Below are positions 1 through 7,913 of a stretch of 47,717 bases of DNA, piece by piece. The stretch is from Sulfurimonas sp. (GTDB lineage Bacteria; Campylobacterota; Campylobacteria; Campylobacterales; Sulfurimonadaceae). The DNA is taken from contig JAABQD010000022.1 in the NCBI GenBank assembly GCA_011391635.1, forward strand, positions 1 to 47,717, read 5' to 3'. A model generated the notes under the pieces. That model saw only the letters and a program-made list of their open reading frames with translations, did not search any database and was not told the DNA's origin. Position 1 is the stretch's first letter. Each line of letters begins with the position of its first letter. Made by a program: the position numbers and the translations under genes.

Positions 1-1259
1 AACCTCTTTCTGCTTCTGGATTGGTTTGGGATATTACCGATATTAAAGTCGCACAAGAAAAAGTGGAAGAGAATAGACTCTTTTTAAATATACTTCTTGA
101 TTCTCAAGAGCAGATAATTGTAACAACTGATGGATTGTCATTGCTAAATGCTAATGAATCCTTTATGAAATTTTATGAAGTTGATTCTGTTGAGACATTT
201 ATTAGAGAGTATGGTATGAACTGTATCTGTGATACATTCAATGCAAATGCACCTGATGGCTATATTCAGAAATTTATGGATGATGAAAAATGGATTGATT
301 ATATTATTGCAAGAAGTAGTTCAGATAATACACATAAAACGATGATTACAAGAAATAATGTAAATTATATCTTTTCGGTAACTGCTGCCAAATTGCCTGG
401 AAATAAGGGGCTTAAATCCGCTGTATTTACAAACATTACAGCACTAGAAATAGCTAAACAAGAAGTCGAAGCTATCCATAAACACACAAGAGAGTCTATA
501 GAATATGCGTCGATTATTCAAGGTGCACTCATTCCAGATAATCAAATATTTAGAAACTTTTTTCAAGATTATTTTGCAATATGGCATCCTAAAGATATTG
601 TAGGTGGCGATATTTATTTGATGAATGAACTCAATGAAGATGAACTTATTCTGATGGTTATAGATTGTACAGGTCATGGCGTTCCAGGGGCATTTGTGAC
701 GATGCTAGTTAAAGCAATTGAACGCCAACTAATGGCAAATATTCATAAAGATGAAACCATTAGTCCTGCAAAAATACTTAGTATATTTAACAGAAGTATT
801 AAAAATCTTCTCAAACAAGAGAGTATAGATTCTGTTTCAAACGCAGGATTTGATGGTGGAATTATTTACTACAATAAAAAAGAGAAAATCATTAAATTTT
901 CTGGAGCTGAAACGGCACTCTTTTATATGGAAGATAAAGAGTTAAAAACTATCAAAGGCTCTCGTCACTCGGTTGGATATAAAAAATCAGATGCCAACTT
1001 TGAGTTTAAGGAGCATACAATAAATGTAAAAGAAGGGATGAAATTTTATTGTACAACAGATGGCTACTTAGATCAAAATGGCGGAGAAAAAGGGTTTCCT
1101 TTTGGGAAAAGAAAATTTAGCGAGATAATTGAAGAGTATCATAATGAACCAATGGCAGAACAGCAAGAAATATTTTTGTATAAGATGCTTGAGTATGAAA
1201 AGATGATAATGAACAATGACAGAAATGATGATATGACTGTTGTTGGGTTTTGTATATAA
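1..1259 (+). CDS. PAS domain / PP2C (SpoIIE-type) phosphatase, 5' partial
   Basis: The reading frame is open from base 3, so the gene begins outside the window; the in-frame TTG at 21 is unlikely to be the start because the residues before it (SASGLVWDIT) look like the end of a PAS/PAC domain. A second PAS-like region follows (about residues 20–135 from the TTG), then a coiled linker and a SpoIIE/PP2C phosphatase domain. Metal-site motifs are visible: VGGDIY, DCTGHGVPGA, TTDGY and RNDDMTVV. Such enzymes dephosphorylate Ser/Thr on a partner-switch regulator, and the SiaB- and SiaC-like genes downstream make it the likely SiaA counterpart. Unlike Pseudomonas SiaA, the visible part has PAS sensing and no membrane segment; the missing N-terminus may carry one. 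Family call is firm, the Sia role is inferred from neighbours. Confidence 0.88.
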   Translation, partial: PLSASGLVWDITDIKVAQEKVEENRLFLNILLDSQEQIIVTTDGLSLLNANESFMKFYEVDSVETFIREYGMNCICDTFNANAPDGYIQKFMDDEKWIDYIIARSSSDNTHKTMITRNNVNYIFSVTAAKLPGNKGLKSAVFTNITALEIAKQEVEAIHKHTRESIEYASIIQGALIPDNQIFRNFFQDYFAIWHPKDIVGGDIYLMNELNEDELILMVIDCTGHGVPGAFVTMLVKAIERQLMANIHKDETISPAKILSIFNRSIKNLLKQESIDSVSNAGFDGGIIYYNKKEKIIKFSGAETALFYMEDKELKTIKGSRHSVGYKKSDANFEFKEHTINVKEGMKFYCTTDGYLDQNGGEKGFPFGKRKFSEIIEEYHNEPMAEQQEIFLYKMLEYEKMIMNNDRNDDMTVVGFCI

Positions 1260-1282
1260 CATTTGAAAAATAAGGTTGCCAT

Positions 1283-1648
1283 ATGACAAAGAGAGTTTTA
1301 CTTGTAGATGATTCAAAAACATCAAGAATGGTTATCGGAAATATAGTAAAAAAATTGGAATGTGAAGTAGTTGGTGAAGCAGTAGATGGTGAGCTTGGGT
1401 TTGATGCTTTTAAAAAGTTAAAGCCAGATATTGTTTTGAGTGATATTGAAATGCCAGTCCTTGATGGACATGGAATGTTGAAAAAAATAATTGCATTTGA
1501 TTCTAAAGCTGTAGTGATTATGATTACATCTATTGCCAATGCACAGACAATTCAAGAGATAAAATCAGCTGGAGCTTTAGCTGTTTTAAAAAAACCTATA
1601 GAGGAACAAATGCTAAGAGAGTTATTGCAACAGATAAAGTCAAAATAA
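1283..1648 (+). CDS. CheY-like single-domain response regulator
   Basis: A stand-alone receiver domain of 121 residues. The acidic pair in LVDDSKTS, the phosphoacceptor Asp54 in LSDIEMP, the conserved Thr/Ser in MITS and the Lys of LKKPI are all present, so it should be phosphorylatable. No output domain. It sits 23 bp after the PP2C phosphatase gene and before the SiaB/SiaC-like pair, so it probably feeds a histidine kinase signal into this module. An upstream kinase may lie outside the window, possibly fused to the partial first gene. The partner kinase cannot be named. Confidence 0.9.
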   Translation: MTKRVLLVDDSKTSRMVIGNIVKKLECEVVGEAVDGELGFDAFKKLKPDIVLSDIEMPVLDGHGMLKKIIAFDSKAVVIMITSIANAQTIQEIKSAGALAVLKKPIEEQMLRELLQQIKSK

Positions 1649-1661
1649 ATAGGGAGGTTTT

Positions 1662-1769
1662 ATGTTTAAAACATGTGATTTTGGAAACTAAAATGTAAAA
1701 GAGTCAATTATACTTCAAGATTTATTGAGTATAATCAATACAATAGCTAAAAAAGGTAAAATAAGATGA
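1662..1769 (+). pseudogene. Possible small broken ORF upstream of siaB-like gene
   Basis: A strong Shine-Dalgarno (AGGGAGG) precedes an ATG at 1662. The frame reads nine codons, meets TAA at 1689, and would otherwise continue 25 more codons to a TGA at 1767 that overlaps the next ATG as ATGA, the coupling arrangement common here. It could be a remnant of a small gene, a nine-codon leader peptide, or chance. I do not recognise the sequence. Confidence 0.25.
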
Positions 1770-2326
1770 ATATAAACGAAGTACAGCGAATGGTTGACAA
1801 AGACGGCATAATTTTTTTAAGCTATGGCGGGTTTTTATCCCAAGCTCTTATCTCTAGCATGACAGAAGCACTAGAAAAAGAAGCTGAGTATAACGATATA
1901 AGCATGAGTGATTCAAACAATATTTTTACCGTGTTTATTGAACTTTCTCAAAACATGATGAATTATTCTAAAGCAGCAAATGTGAATGATGCATCTTTTC
2001 GACCACAAGGACTTATTCTTGTTTCAAAAAGTGTAGAAGGCAATTACAATATTCACAGTCAAAATATTATTTCACTTCAAGATAAAGAAAAAATAGAACC
2101 AAAACTATTGGAAGTCCAATCTTTGGATAGAGAGGGAATAAAAGCAAGATATAGAGAACTACGAAAGAGTGGGCAGCATACACACGGAAAGGGTGGCGGA
2201 ATAGGCTTCTATGAAATTGCAAAACGATGTGATTTATTAGAGTATGAGTTTAATCAGATAAATGAAGATAAATTTTATTTTTATCTTAAAATAACAATAA
2301 ACATCGATAAAAAGGAAACGAAATAA
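1766..2326 (+). CDS. SiaB-like protein kinase (DUF6272 family)
   Basis: This 186-residue protein matches the SiaB type: a small GHKL-like ATPase fold with an N-box-like segment (FIELSQNMMNYSKA, about residues 51–64) and a Gly-rich ATP-lid segment (HTHGKGGGIGFYEIAKR, about 138–154). In Pseudomonas aeruginosa SiaB phosphorylates SiaC and the phosphatase SiaA reverses it. The gene overlaps the next one by one base (TAATG), so kinase and substrate are probably translationally coupled. The family assignment is from memory of motifs. Confidence 0.75.
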   Translation: MNINEVQRMVDKDGIIFLSYGGFLSQALISSMTEALEKEAEYNDISMSDSNNIFTVFIELSQNMMNYSKAANVNDASFRPQGLILVSKSVEGNYNIHSQNIISLQDKEKIEPKLLEVQSLDREGIKARYRELRKSGQHTHGKGGGIGFYEIAKRCDLLEYEFNQINEDKFYFYLKITINIDKKETK

Positions 2327-2700
2327 TGGAAAATTTAAAATTAGAAGCAACAAAATATACCCCTGAAATATCATTAGAAAGTAGCGGAGTGATTTCTATG
2401 GTTGGTAAGTCCTATCCTGAAAATACATTTGAGTTTTACTCTCCTATAATCGAGTGGGTGGAAGCTTATTTTGATGGAAGTGCAGCAGATACAACAGTTG
2501 TAAATATGGAAATACTCTATTTTAATTCAAGTAGTTCAAAACTTTTCTTTGACTTTTTTGACCTGCTAGAAGAGGCATCAGCAAATCATACTATAGAAAT
2601 TAACTGGATTTATGATGAAGAGAATGAATCGGCACTCGAAGCTGGTCAGGACTTTATAGAAGACTTTGAGGCACTAAAAATTAATCTTGTAAAAAAGTAG
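2326..2700 (+). CDS. SiaC-like regulatory phosphoprotein (DUF1987)
   Basis: The 124 residues have the typical SiaC/DUF1987 layout, with TKYTPEI near the N-terminus and the signature YFNSSSSK at 65–72. In P. aeruginosa SiaC, Thr68 of the equivalent segment is phosphorylated; here Ser68 occupies that place by my count. Unphosphorylated SiaC binds and activates the diguanylate cyclase SiaD. Its partner here should be one of the downstream HD-GYP or GGDEF-like proteins. Overlaps the SiaB-like stop codon. Confidence 0.78.
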   Translation: MENLKLEATKYTPEISLESSGVISMVGKSYPENTFEFYSPIIEWVEAYFDGSAADTTVVNMEILYFNSSSSKLFFDFFDLLEEASANHTIEINWIYDEENESALEAGQDFIEDFEALKINLVKK

Positions 2701-2709
2701 GAAGTTTCA

Positions 2710-3498
2710 ATGGAAAACAAACTTGTAAATGAGATAGAAGAACTTCAAAAAAGCTTCAAACAGATGTCTGATAAACTTATCAAAGATATACACAGACAAA
2801 ATAAGATTATGGAGAGAAGTGATAAAAGACAACAGCAGGAGTACGATGAACTTCAAAATAGATTACAAGAGGTACAAGAGCTTCAAAACGAGATAGAAGA
2901 GACTCAGCGAGAAGTTGTTTTCACTATGGGAGCTATTGGCGAGAGTAGAAGTAAAGAGACAGGAAATCATGTAAAAAGAGTCGCAGAATATTCCAAAATA
3001 CTTGCTCTTCATTATGGTCTTGATGAGAAAGAAGCGGAGATGCTCAAACAGGCAAGTCCTATGCATGATATAGGAAAAGTTGCCATTCCTGATGCTGTAC
3101 TCAATAAACCAGGAAGATTTGATGAGCATGAGAGAAAGATTATGGATACACATGCCGAATTAGGCTATGAAATGCTCAAAATGTCCAATAGATCACTTCT
3201 AAAAATGGCGGCAACAGTTGCATATGAACATCATGAAAAGTACAATGGAACAGGTTATCCAAACAAACTAAAAGGTGAAGAGATTCATATCCATGGTCGT
3301 ATAACTGCTTTAGCAGATGTTTTTGATGCATTAGGTTCTGATAGATGTTATAAAAAAGCATGGGATGATGAGAAAATTTTTGCTCTTTTTAAAGAGGAGC
3401 GAGGTGAGCATTTTGACCCTCGATTGATTGATATATTTTTTGAGCATTTAGATGAGTTTCTTACAATTAGAGACACTTTTAAAGATGTAGCTGAATGA
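2710..3498 (+). CDS. Coiled-coil HD-GYP domain protein, putative c-di-GMP phosphodiesterase
   Basis: Residues 1–70 form a charged coiled coil. An HD-GYP domain follows, with the metal-binding HD pair at 119–120 (MHDIGKV), EHH at about 173–175 and the GYP motif at 182–184 (GTGYP). These residues suggest an active enzyme that opens c-di-GMP to pGpG/GMP. It has no receiver domain; the N-terminal coil may take input from the SiaC-like protein encoded upstream, as the SiaD stalk does in Pseudomonas (inference). A Shine-Dalgarno (TAGGAAG) precedes the ATG. Its stop overlaps the next start as ATGA. Confidence 0.87.
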   Translation: MENKLVNEIEELQKSFKQMSDKLIKDIHRQNKIMERSDKRQQQEYDELQNRLQEVQELQNEIEETQREVVFTMGAIGESRSKETGNHVKRVAEYSKILALHYGLDEKEAEMLKQASPMHDIGKVAIPDAVLNKPGRFDEHERKIMDTHAELGYEMLKMSNRSLLKMAATVAYEHHEKYNGTGYPNKLKGEEIHIHGRITALADVFDALGSDRCYKKAWDDEKIFALFKEERGEHFDPRLIDIFFEHLDEFLTIRDTFKDVAE

Positions 3499-5015
3499 TA
3501 TATCAAGATACAAAAAGATTCTTAAAAAATCATCTTAAGTCTCCGAAATTTGATTATGAATGGGGCGTGAAAGATAACCTGCTATTTTTAAAATATTTAG
3601 CGGGTAGATACTCTTCTCATGATTTAGATTTAGCTCCTGCGGAAGTCAGAGAAGCAGTACGAGACTTTTTTGAACCTCTTTGTAAAGTAATTGTCAACTT
3701 TTCTCAAGATAAGGGAGTTACTTATAAATGTTTTGAGTATAGAGTAGAACCACAAGATTCGAAACATTTAGAAAAAATTATACAGATTATTCAATCCAAC
3801 TATAAGTTTATAGAGTATCCTTATCAAGGTAAAAATGACCTCATTTGTCTCACAGGAAAAATAAGAAGACTTATAAATATGGAGATTTATGACTCCAATG
3901 AGTCTATAAACAAAAAAAAGCTTATTAAATATGCGATTACCAAAGCCCTCAATCTCGATACGAGAGATGTTGTTTTTTACCTCAAAAGAAAATACCTTGT
4001 AAAAATCTTTGATAAAAATTTATATTTAGCATCGCATAAAAATGTTGAGCCACCTAAACAAAGAGATGAAAGTGTTGAAAAGTTTAATGGGTTTGACGAG
4101 AATGAATTACAATCTCACTATCAACTTCTTTTTGATGATATTGACTTAGATGAATTTTTAAATATGGTTATCAGTGAATTATTTATACAAAAAATAAATT
4201 TTGCCAAAATTGATACCTACTTTTTTGAAAAATATGCACTTAGAGCTATTCGGGATATTTTAGCTTCAGAACTCACGCATTATACAGATGCGAATCGAGA
4301 GTATCTTATTGGTTTTGCAGGATATATTTTTAGAAAAAATTTCCAACAAGTCTATTTGAAAATAGCTTCTGTTGTACTTGAAGAGATTGCAAATGACAAT
4401 AAAGAAGCCTTAGAGTTTCTGAAACATTATGCGGGTGAAATTATCCTTCTTGATGGGGTAAAGTATAAAATGCCATCGCTAGAAAAAGAAGATGGCACAA
4501 AATGGAATGTTCAGTCAGCGATAGCAATATCCAATATGTGGATAAAAACAAAGCAAAAAATTGATACATTACTTCTTGCTTTGAGTGATACTGATGTCAA
4601 ACTTGGTGCGTCAAGTGACATAGAAGTTGCAATTACGAAGATGCAAGAGACTCAAAACTATCTCATTCAAGAGATGGATACATTAAATAGTGAGATGGAA
4701 CATAAAAAGTTTGACCGCACTGTCATTAAAGAGTTTCATGGACATACAGATGCTTTTCAAGTAGAGCTTGGTGCTATGAGAGATAAAATTTCTCAAATAG
4801 ACTCTGAGATTTCTGAAATAGACAGTAGTATCAATGAGATGACATCTCAAGCAAAAGATGCAATTTTTGAAAGAAAAAAGCTTCTTGCATTGAAAATGAA
4901 TATGCAAAAAAGTATAAGTATGTTGGAACAAAATCTTAAAGTTAATAATAAGTTGTATCAATCCATTATAGTTGCTTTGGCAAATGCATTGACAAAAAAA
5001 AGAGTCATGGTATAG
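3495..5015 (+). CDS. Unrecognised 506-residue protein with C-terminal coiled coil
   Basis: I do not recognise this protein. It has no signal peptide or clear membrane segment. The first ~370 residues look like a mixed alpha/beta and helical globular part rich in Lys, Asp and aromatic residues; about residues 370–490 are strongly heptad-like (for example EISEIDSSINEM) and should form a coiled coil. Translation is coupled to the HD-GYP gene through an ATGA overlap and the GGDEF-like gene starts 32 bp later, so it very probably belongs to the Sia-like signalling module, perhaps as a scaffold or effector. Confidence 0.8.
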   Translation: MIYQDTKRFLKNHLKSPKFDYEWGVKDNLLFLKYLAGRYSSHDLDLAPAEVREAVRDFFEPLCKVIVNFSQDKGVTYKCFEYRVEPQDSKHLEKIIQIIQSNYKFIEYPYQGKNDLICLTGKIRRLINMEIYDSNESINKKKLIKYAITKALNLDTRDVVFYLKRKYLVKIFDKNLYLASHKNVEPPKQRDESVEKFNGFDENELQSHYQLLFDDIDLDEFLNMVISELFIQKINFAKIDTYFFEKYALRAIRDILASELTHYTDANREYLIGFAGYIFRKNFQQVYLKIASVVLEEIANDNKEALEFLKHYAGEIILLDGVKYKMPSLEKEDGTKWNVQSAIAISNMWIKTKQKIDTLLLALSDTDVKLGASSDIEVAITKMQETQNYLIQEMDTLNSEMEHKKFDRTVIKEFHGHTDAFQVELGAMRDKISQIDSEISEIDSSINEMTSQAKDAIFERKKLLALKMNMQKSISMLEQNLKVNNKLYQSIIVALANALTKKRVMV

Positions 5016-5047
5016 TTGTAAAATAAGTTCAAATAAAGAAGTATATT

Positions 5048-5719
5048 ATGAAACAAAATAGTCTTATAGAATCCATTAAAGCTCGAATTAATAGTTTGGA
5101 TGATGAGCTGAAAGCTCTTGTTGTCAAGTTGATACTTGATTATGAAAAAAAGAGTTTGAGAATTGATAAGGTAATAGAGCAGAGTGATAAACAGCAGTTT
5201 GAACTTCTGAAGTTAAATGAGAAACTAGAAGAATCCTACAAAACACTTGAGAGAGTATCTCAAACAGATAAATTAACCTCTCTTTTTAATCGTTTGAAGT
5301 GTGAAGAGATACTGATTGATTTGATTCATCATCAGAGTAGTTTTTCTCTTATGATTATAGATGTTGATAATTTTAAGAGTATGAATGAAAAGTTTGATAT
5401 CTTAACTGCAAATAAGTTTTTGGTGCAACTTAGTAAACTGATACAAAAAAACATTCAGCCGAACTCTGTTTTAGGGAGATGGTCTGGTGATAGTTTTATC
5501 GTATTGAACGAAAAGTTGGCATCTGATGCTATGATTGAGATTGCTGAAGAGATTTGTGATAGGGTAGAAAATTATTTTTTTGATTCTGTTGGAAAAGCTA
5601 CTGTAAGTATAGGCGTTTGTAGTGTACAAAAAAACAAAAGTTTGATGGATGTTGTACAATCTTTTGATATGGCACTGCGTCGTGCAAAAATGAATGGTAA
5701 AAATCAGGTGTCGATTTAA
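5048..5719 (+). CDS. SiaD-like coiled-coil protein with degenerate GGDEF domain
   Basis: A helical stalk (about residues 1–75) is followed by a GGDEF fold, the same layout as SiaD. The first metal-binding Asp is kept (IIDVDNF, Asp105), but the signature is SGDSF at 146–150 in place of GGDEF, so the key Glu is replaced by Ser, and the substrate-loop GHxxGD segment is replaced by ILTANK. Cyclase activity is therefore doubtful; it may act as a binding protein or a GTP/c-di-GMP sensor. Last gene of the signalling operon. A sequencing error is unlikely because both motifs are altered. Confidence 0.82.
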   Translation: MKQNSLIESIKARINSLDDELKALVVKLILDYEKKSLRIDKVIEQSDKQQFELLKLNEKLEESYKTLERVSQTDKLTSLFNRLKCEEILIDLIHHQSSFSLMIIDVDNFKSMNEKFDILTANKFLVQLSKLIQKNIQPNSVLGRWSGDSFIVLNEKLASDAMIEIAEEICDRVENYFFDSVGKATVSIGVCSVQKNKSLMDVVQSFDMALRRAKMNGKNQVSI

Positions 5720-5832
5720 CATAGCTAAAGACGGCAAGGGTTACTCTTCTAAAATCTATGACATGGTGCAATATTTTTGTACTTTTTTCATTTCTTGGGT
5801 TATATTTCTCTTAACTAACAAAAAGAGTGTAT

Positions 5833-6051
5833 ATGAGAAATTTTCATGATGTTGTAAAAGAGTTGAAAAGATATTTGTCAGCGAATAAAAAGATAAAAAT
5901 ATTGGATAAAGATGTTGCGGATGCTTTGGAGATTTCTCAGGCAAATTTTGCGACGCTTAAGCGGAGAAACTCTATGCCGTATGCAAATATTTTGTATTTT
6001 TGCCAAAGAGAAAAACTCTGTTGCCGTGAGATATTTTTTTCAGATGTCTAA
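5833..6051 (+). CDS. Small CI-repressor-like helix-turn-helix protein
   Basis: A 72-residue protein with a predicted helix-turn-helix (KDVADALEISQANFATLKRR, about residues 25–45) like the N-terminal DNA-binding domain of phage CI repressors; such short stand-alone versions occur in epsilonproteobacteria. I chose the ATG at 5833, 8 bases after an AAAGAG, over an in-frame GTG at 5827. It contains several Cys near the end (FCQREKLCCRE). Its 3' end overlaps the converging dnaX gene by four bases. Target and function unknown. Confidence 0.72.
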   Translation: MRNFHDVVKELKRYLSANKKIKILDKDVADALEISQANFATLKRRNSMPYANILYFCQREKLCCREIFFSDV

Positions 6052-7856
6052 AGTTTAGATTGAATTGTTATTTTTTTTACTTCAAAGAGTTCGATAGCTT
6101 TTTCAACCATAGGCTCATTTCTGATATCTGCTCCATCGATTTCTCTACTTGAAGCATCACTTAAAGAGCAGTTGTTGATACAACTATCACTTTCGTTTAC
6201 TTGAATATCCTCTACCATCGAACTGCTCTCTTGGAAGGGCGTAATTGGTTGCTCTTGGATTGGCTGAACAAATTCTTCTGGTATTATCTCATTTTTTTTT
6301 TCTTCTTCCATCACTTTGGAACAAGGTAAACCTTTGATCTGCGTCTCAAATCCAAAAATCTCTCGAACCAATTGTCGTATAACGGTATAGCCATGTTTGA
6401 GTGCTTGTTTACACTCCTCATTGGCACAACTCTCCCATGATAAAACACCATTTTCATACGATACAAAGGTAACGCTTGAGGTAAAACATTCGCCGAGTGG
6501 AGCGTTTCTATCTTTGATTTTATAGACGAGCTCCTCAAAAGTTTTGGCATGTGGATTTTCTATCTCTTGTATCTCTTCTATGACATAAGGTAGTTTGGCA
6601 TGTGGAATTTCGGCATGTGGAATGGTAGATTCTTCAGTTGGCTCTTCAACTGGCTCTTTAACTTGATTTTGAATTGGCTTCATATCTTCAGTTTGAGAGA
6701 CTCCAGAACTCTGTTTATGATTTTGTACTATGGCTTGGAGCGTCTCCAAAACAGGTTTTTGAAACTCTGTTTGTATGACGGGTCTTTGAATCTCTTTTTG
6801 CAGAGATTCTATCATCTGGTCAATCTCTTTGATACGAAGTGCTTCTACCATTTTGAAAAAGATGAGAGAGAGGACAAAAGAGCCATTTGCATTGATACTA
6901 AAGAGGTATTTGGAGTCACTTAAAATTCTAAAAAATCTATCTAAAACAAGCGTAGAAAAGAGAGCATCTTGGTTGTACATTCGCTCCTTGAGATAGGCGA
7001 TGAGCTCATCGACAACCATCTCAGCTTCATAATCTTCTAAAAATTTGATATATTCTACAAGTTTTGCATAATCTTTTGCAAAGACGGCACTAAAGAGGTT
7101 TGTGATAGTTTTTGGGTCAACGAGACCGAGCATATCTGTGACAGTTTTGACATCGACATGATTTTTGGAGTAGATAATGGCTTGGTCAAGGAGTGTGAGC
7201 GTATCGCGTAAACTCCCACTTCCGCTTCGTGCAAGAATCTCAAGTGCTTCGTTTTCATAAGCAATATGCTCAAGATTGAGGATATGTGCAAGATGGTCTA
7301 TGATTTTGTTGGTCGCGATACTTTTGAATCTAAAGTGCTGAGTACGGCTCAAAATTGTCGCTGGAATTTTGAGTGGGTCAGTGGTCGCTAGAATAAATTT
7401 CACATAGCTTGGCGGCTCTTCGAGAGTTTTTAAGAGAGCATTAAACGCTTGAGGTGTTAGCATGTGGACTTCATCGATGATAAAAATTTTAAATCTTGCT
7501 GTGGATGGTTTGTATTTTGTCTGCTCGACAAGGTCGCGAATATCATCGATTCCACGATTTGAAGCCGCATCCATCTCTACGATATCCATATGGCGACCCT
7601 CTAATGCAAGGGTACAATTTTGGCAAGTTCCACATGGCTTATGTGTGACACCAAGTTCACAAATGAGAGCTTTGGCAAAGATACGAGCAGTTGAAGTTTT
7701 ACCACTTCCTCGTAGCCCTGAAAAGATATAGGCGTGAGAGAGGCGGTTGGAGTCGAGTGCAAGGGAGAGAGTTTGAGCGATTGTCTCTTGACCGATTAAC
7801 TCTTCAAAGTTTTTTGGTCTATATTTTCGTGCTAATACTTCTGAATTCTCTTTCAC
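6048..7856 (-). CDS. dnaX: DNA polymerase III subunit gamma/tau
   Basis: Clamp-loader ATPase of 602 residues. Walker A is GLRGSGKTST (about 47–56), a Cys zinc module follows (CGTCQNC), Walker B is IIDEVH and the SRC-type arginine finger appears as LSRTQHF. The C-terminal third (from about 370) is a variable acidic linker followed by a tau-like domain. The start is GTG at 7856 with GGAG eight bases upstream. The linker holds three copies of the GGCATGTGG repeat. A run of ten A (residues 519–522) is followed by immediate stops in both shifted frames, so slippage could yield a roughly 522-residue short form. Confidence 0.97.
   Translation of the reverse strand: MKENSEVLARKYRPKNFEELIGQETIAQTLSLALDSNRLSHAYIFSGLRGSGKTSTARIFAKALICELGVTHKPCGTCQNCTLALEGRHMDIVEMDAASNRGIDDIRDLVEQTKYKPSTARFKIFIIDEVHMLTPQAFNALLKTLEEPPSYVKFILATTDPLKIPATILSRTQHFRFKSIATNKIIDHLAHILNLEHIAYENEALEILARSGSGSLRDTLTLLDQAIIYSKNHVDVKTVTDMLGLVDPKTITNLFSAVFAKDYAKLVEYIKFLEDYEAEMVVDELIAYLKERMYNQDALFSTLVLDRFFRILSDSKYLFSINANGSFVLSLIFFKMVEALRIKEIDQMIESLQKEIQRPVIQTEFQKPVLETLQAIVQNHKQSSGVSQTEDMKPIQNQVKEPVEEPTEESTIPHAEIPHAKLPYVIEEIQEIENPHAKTFEELVYKIKDRNAPLGECFTSSVTFVSYENGVLSWESCANEECKQALKHGYTVIRQLVREIFGFETQIKGLPCSKVMEEEKKNEIIPEEFVQPIQEQPITPFQESSSMVEDIQVNESDSCINNCSLSDASSREIDGADIRNEPMVEKAIELFEVKKITIQSKL
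6292..6301 (-). other. A10 homopolymer tract in dnaX, candidate slippage site
   Basis: Reading the coding (minus) strand, ten consecutive A encode Glu519–Lys–Lys–Asn522. Losing one A gives Met-Arg-stop (TAA) two codons later; gaining one A puts TGA immediately after a third Lys. Thermus dnaX uses transcriptional slippage on an A9 run to make its gamma form, so this may be functional, but A runs are common in AT-rich genomes. Confidence 0.4.
6546..6620 (-). repeat. Cluster of three repeat copies in the dnaX linker
   Basis: Copies at 6546, 6597 and 6612 in the same orientation, the last two only 15 bases apart, encode Asn-Pro-His-Ala-Lys and Ile-Pro-His-Ala-Glu-Ile-Pro-His-Ala-Lys in the variable linker of tau, where protein constraint is low. 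This is the densest group in the window. Confidence 0.85.
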
Positions 7857-7913
7857 ATGCTACTCCATTAAAAAAAAAGATTCTATCATGTAAAGAGTTA
7901 AAGTATCATCAAA

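Noticed and set aside
21..1259. TTG at 21 as the true start of the first gene
   Set aside because: The frame is open upstream and the residues before it continue a PAS/PAC domain, so the gene is cut by the window edge.
7630..7640. CCACATGGC and other one-base variants of the repeat (e.g. 12434, 17797, 18133, 21083, 37493, 39274)
   Set aside because: Their number is close to what chance gives for all single-mismatch neighbours, so I did not count them as repeat copies.
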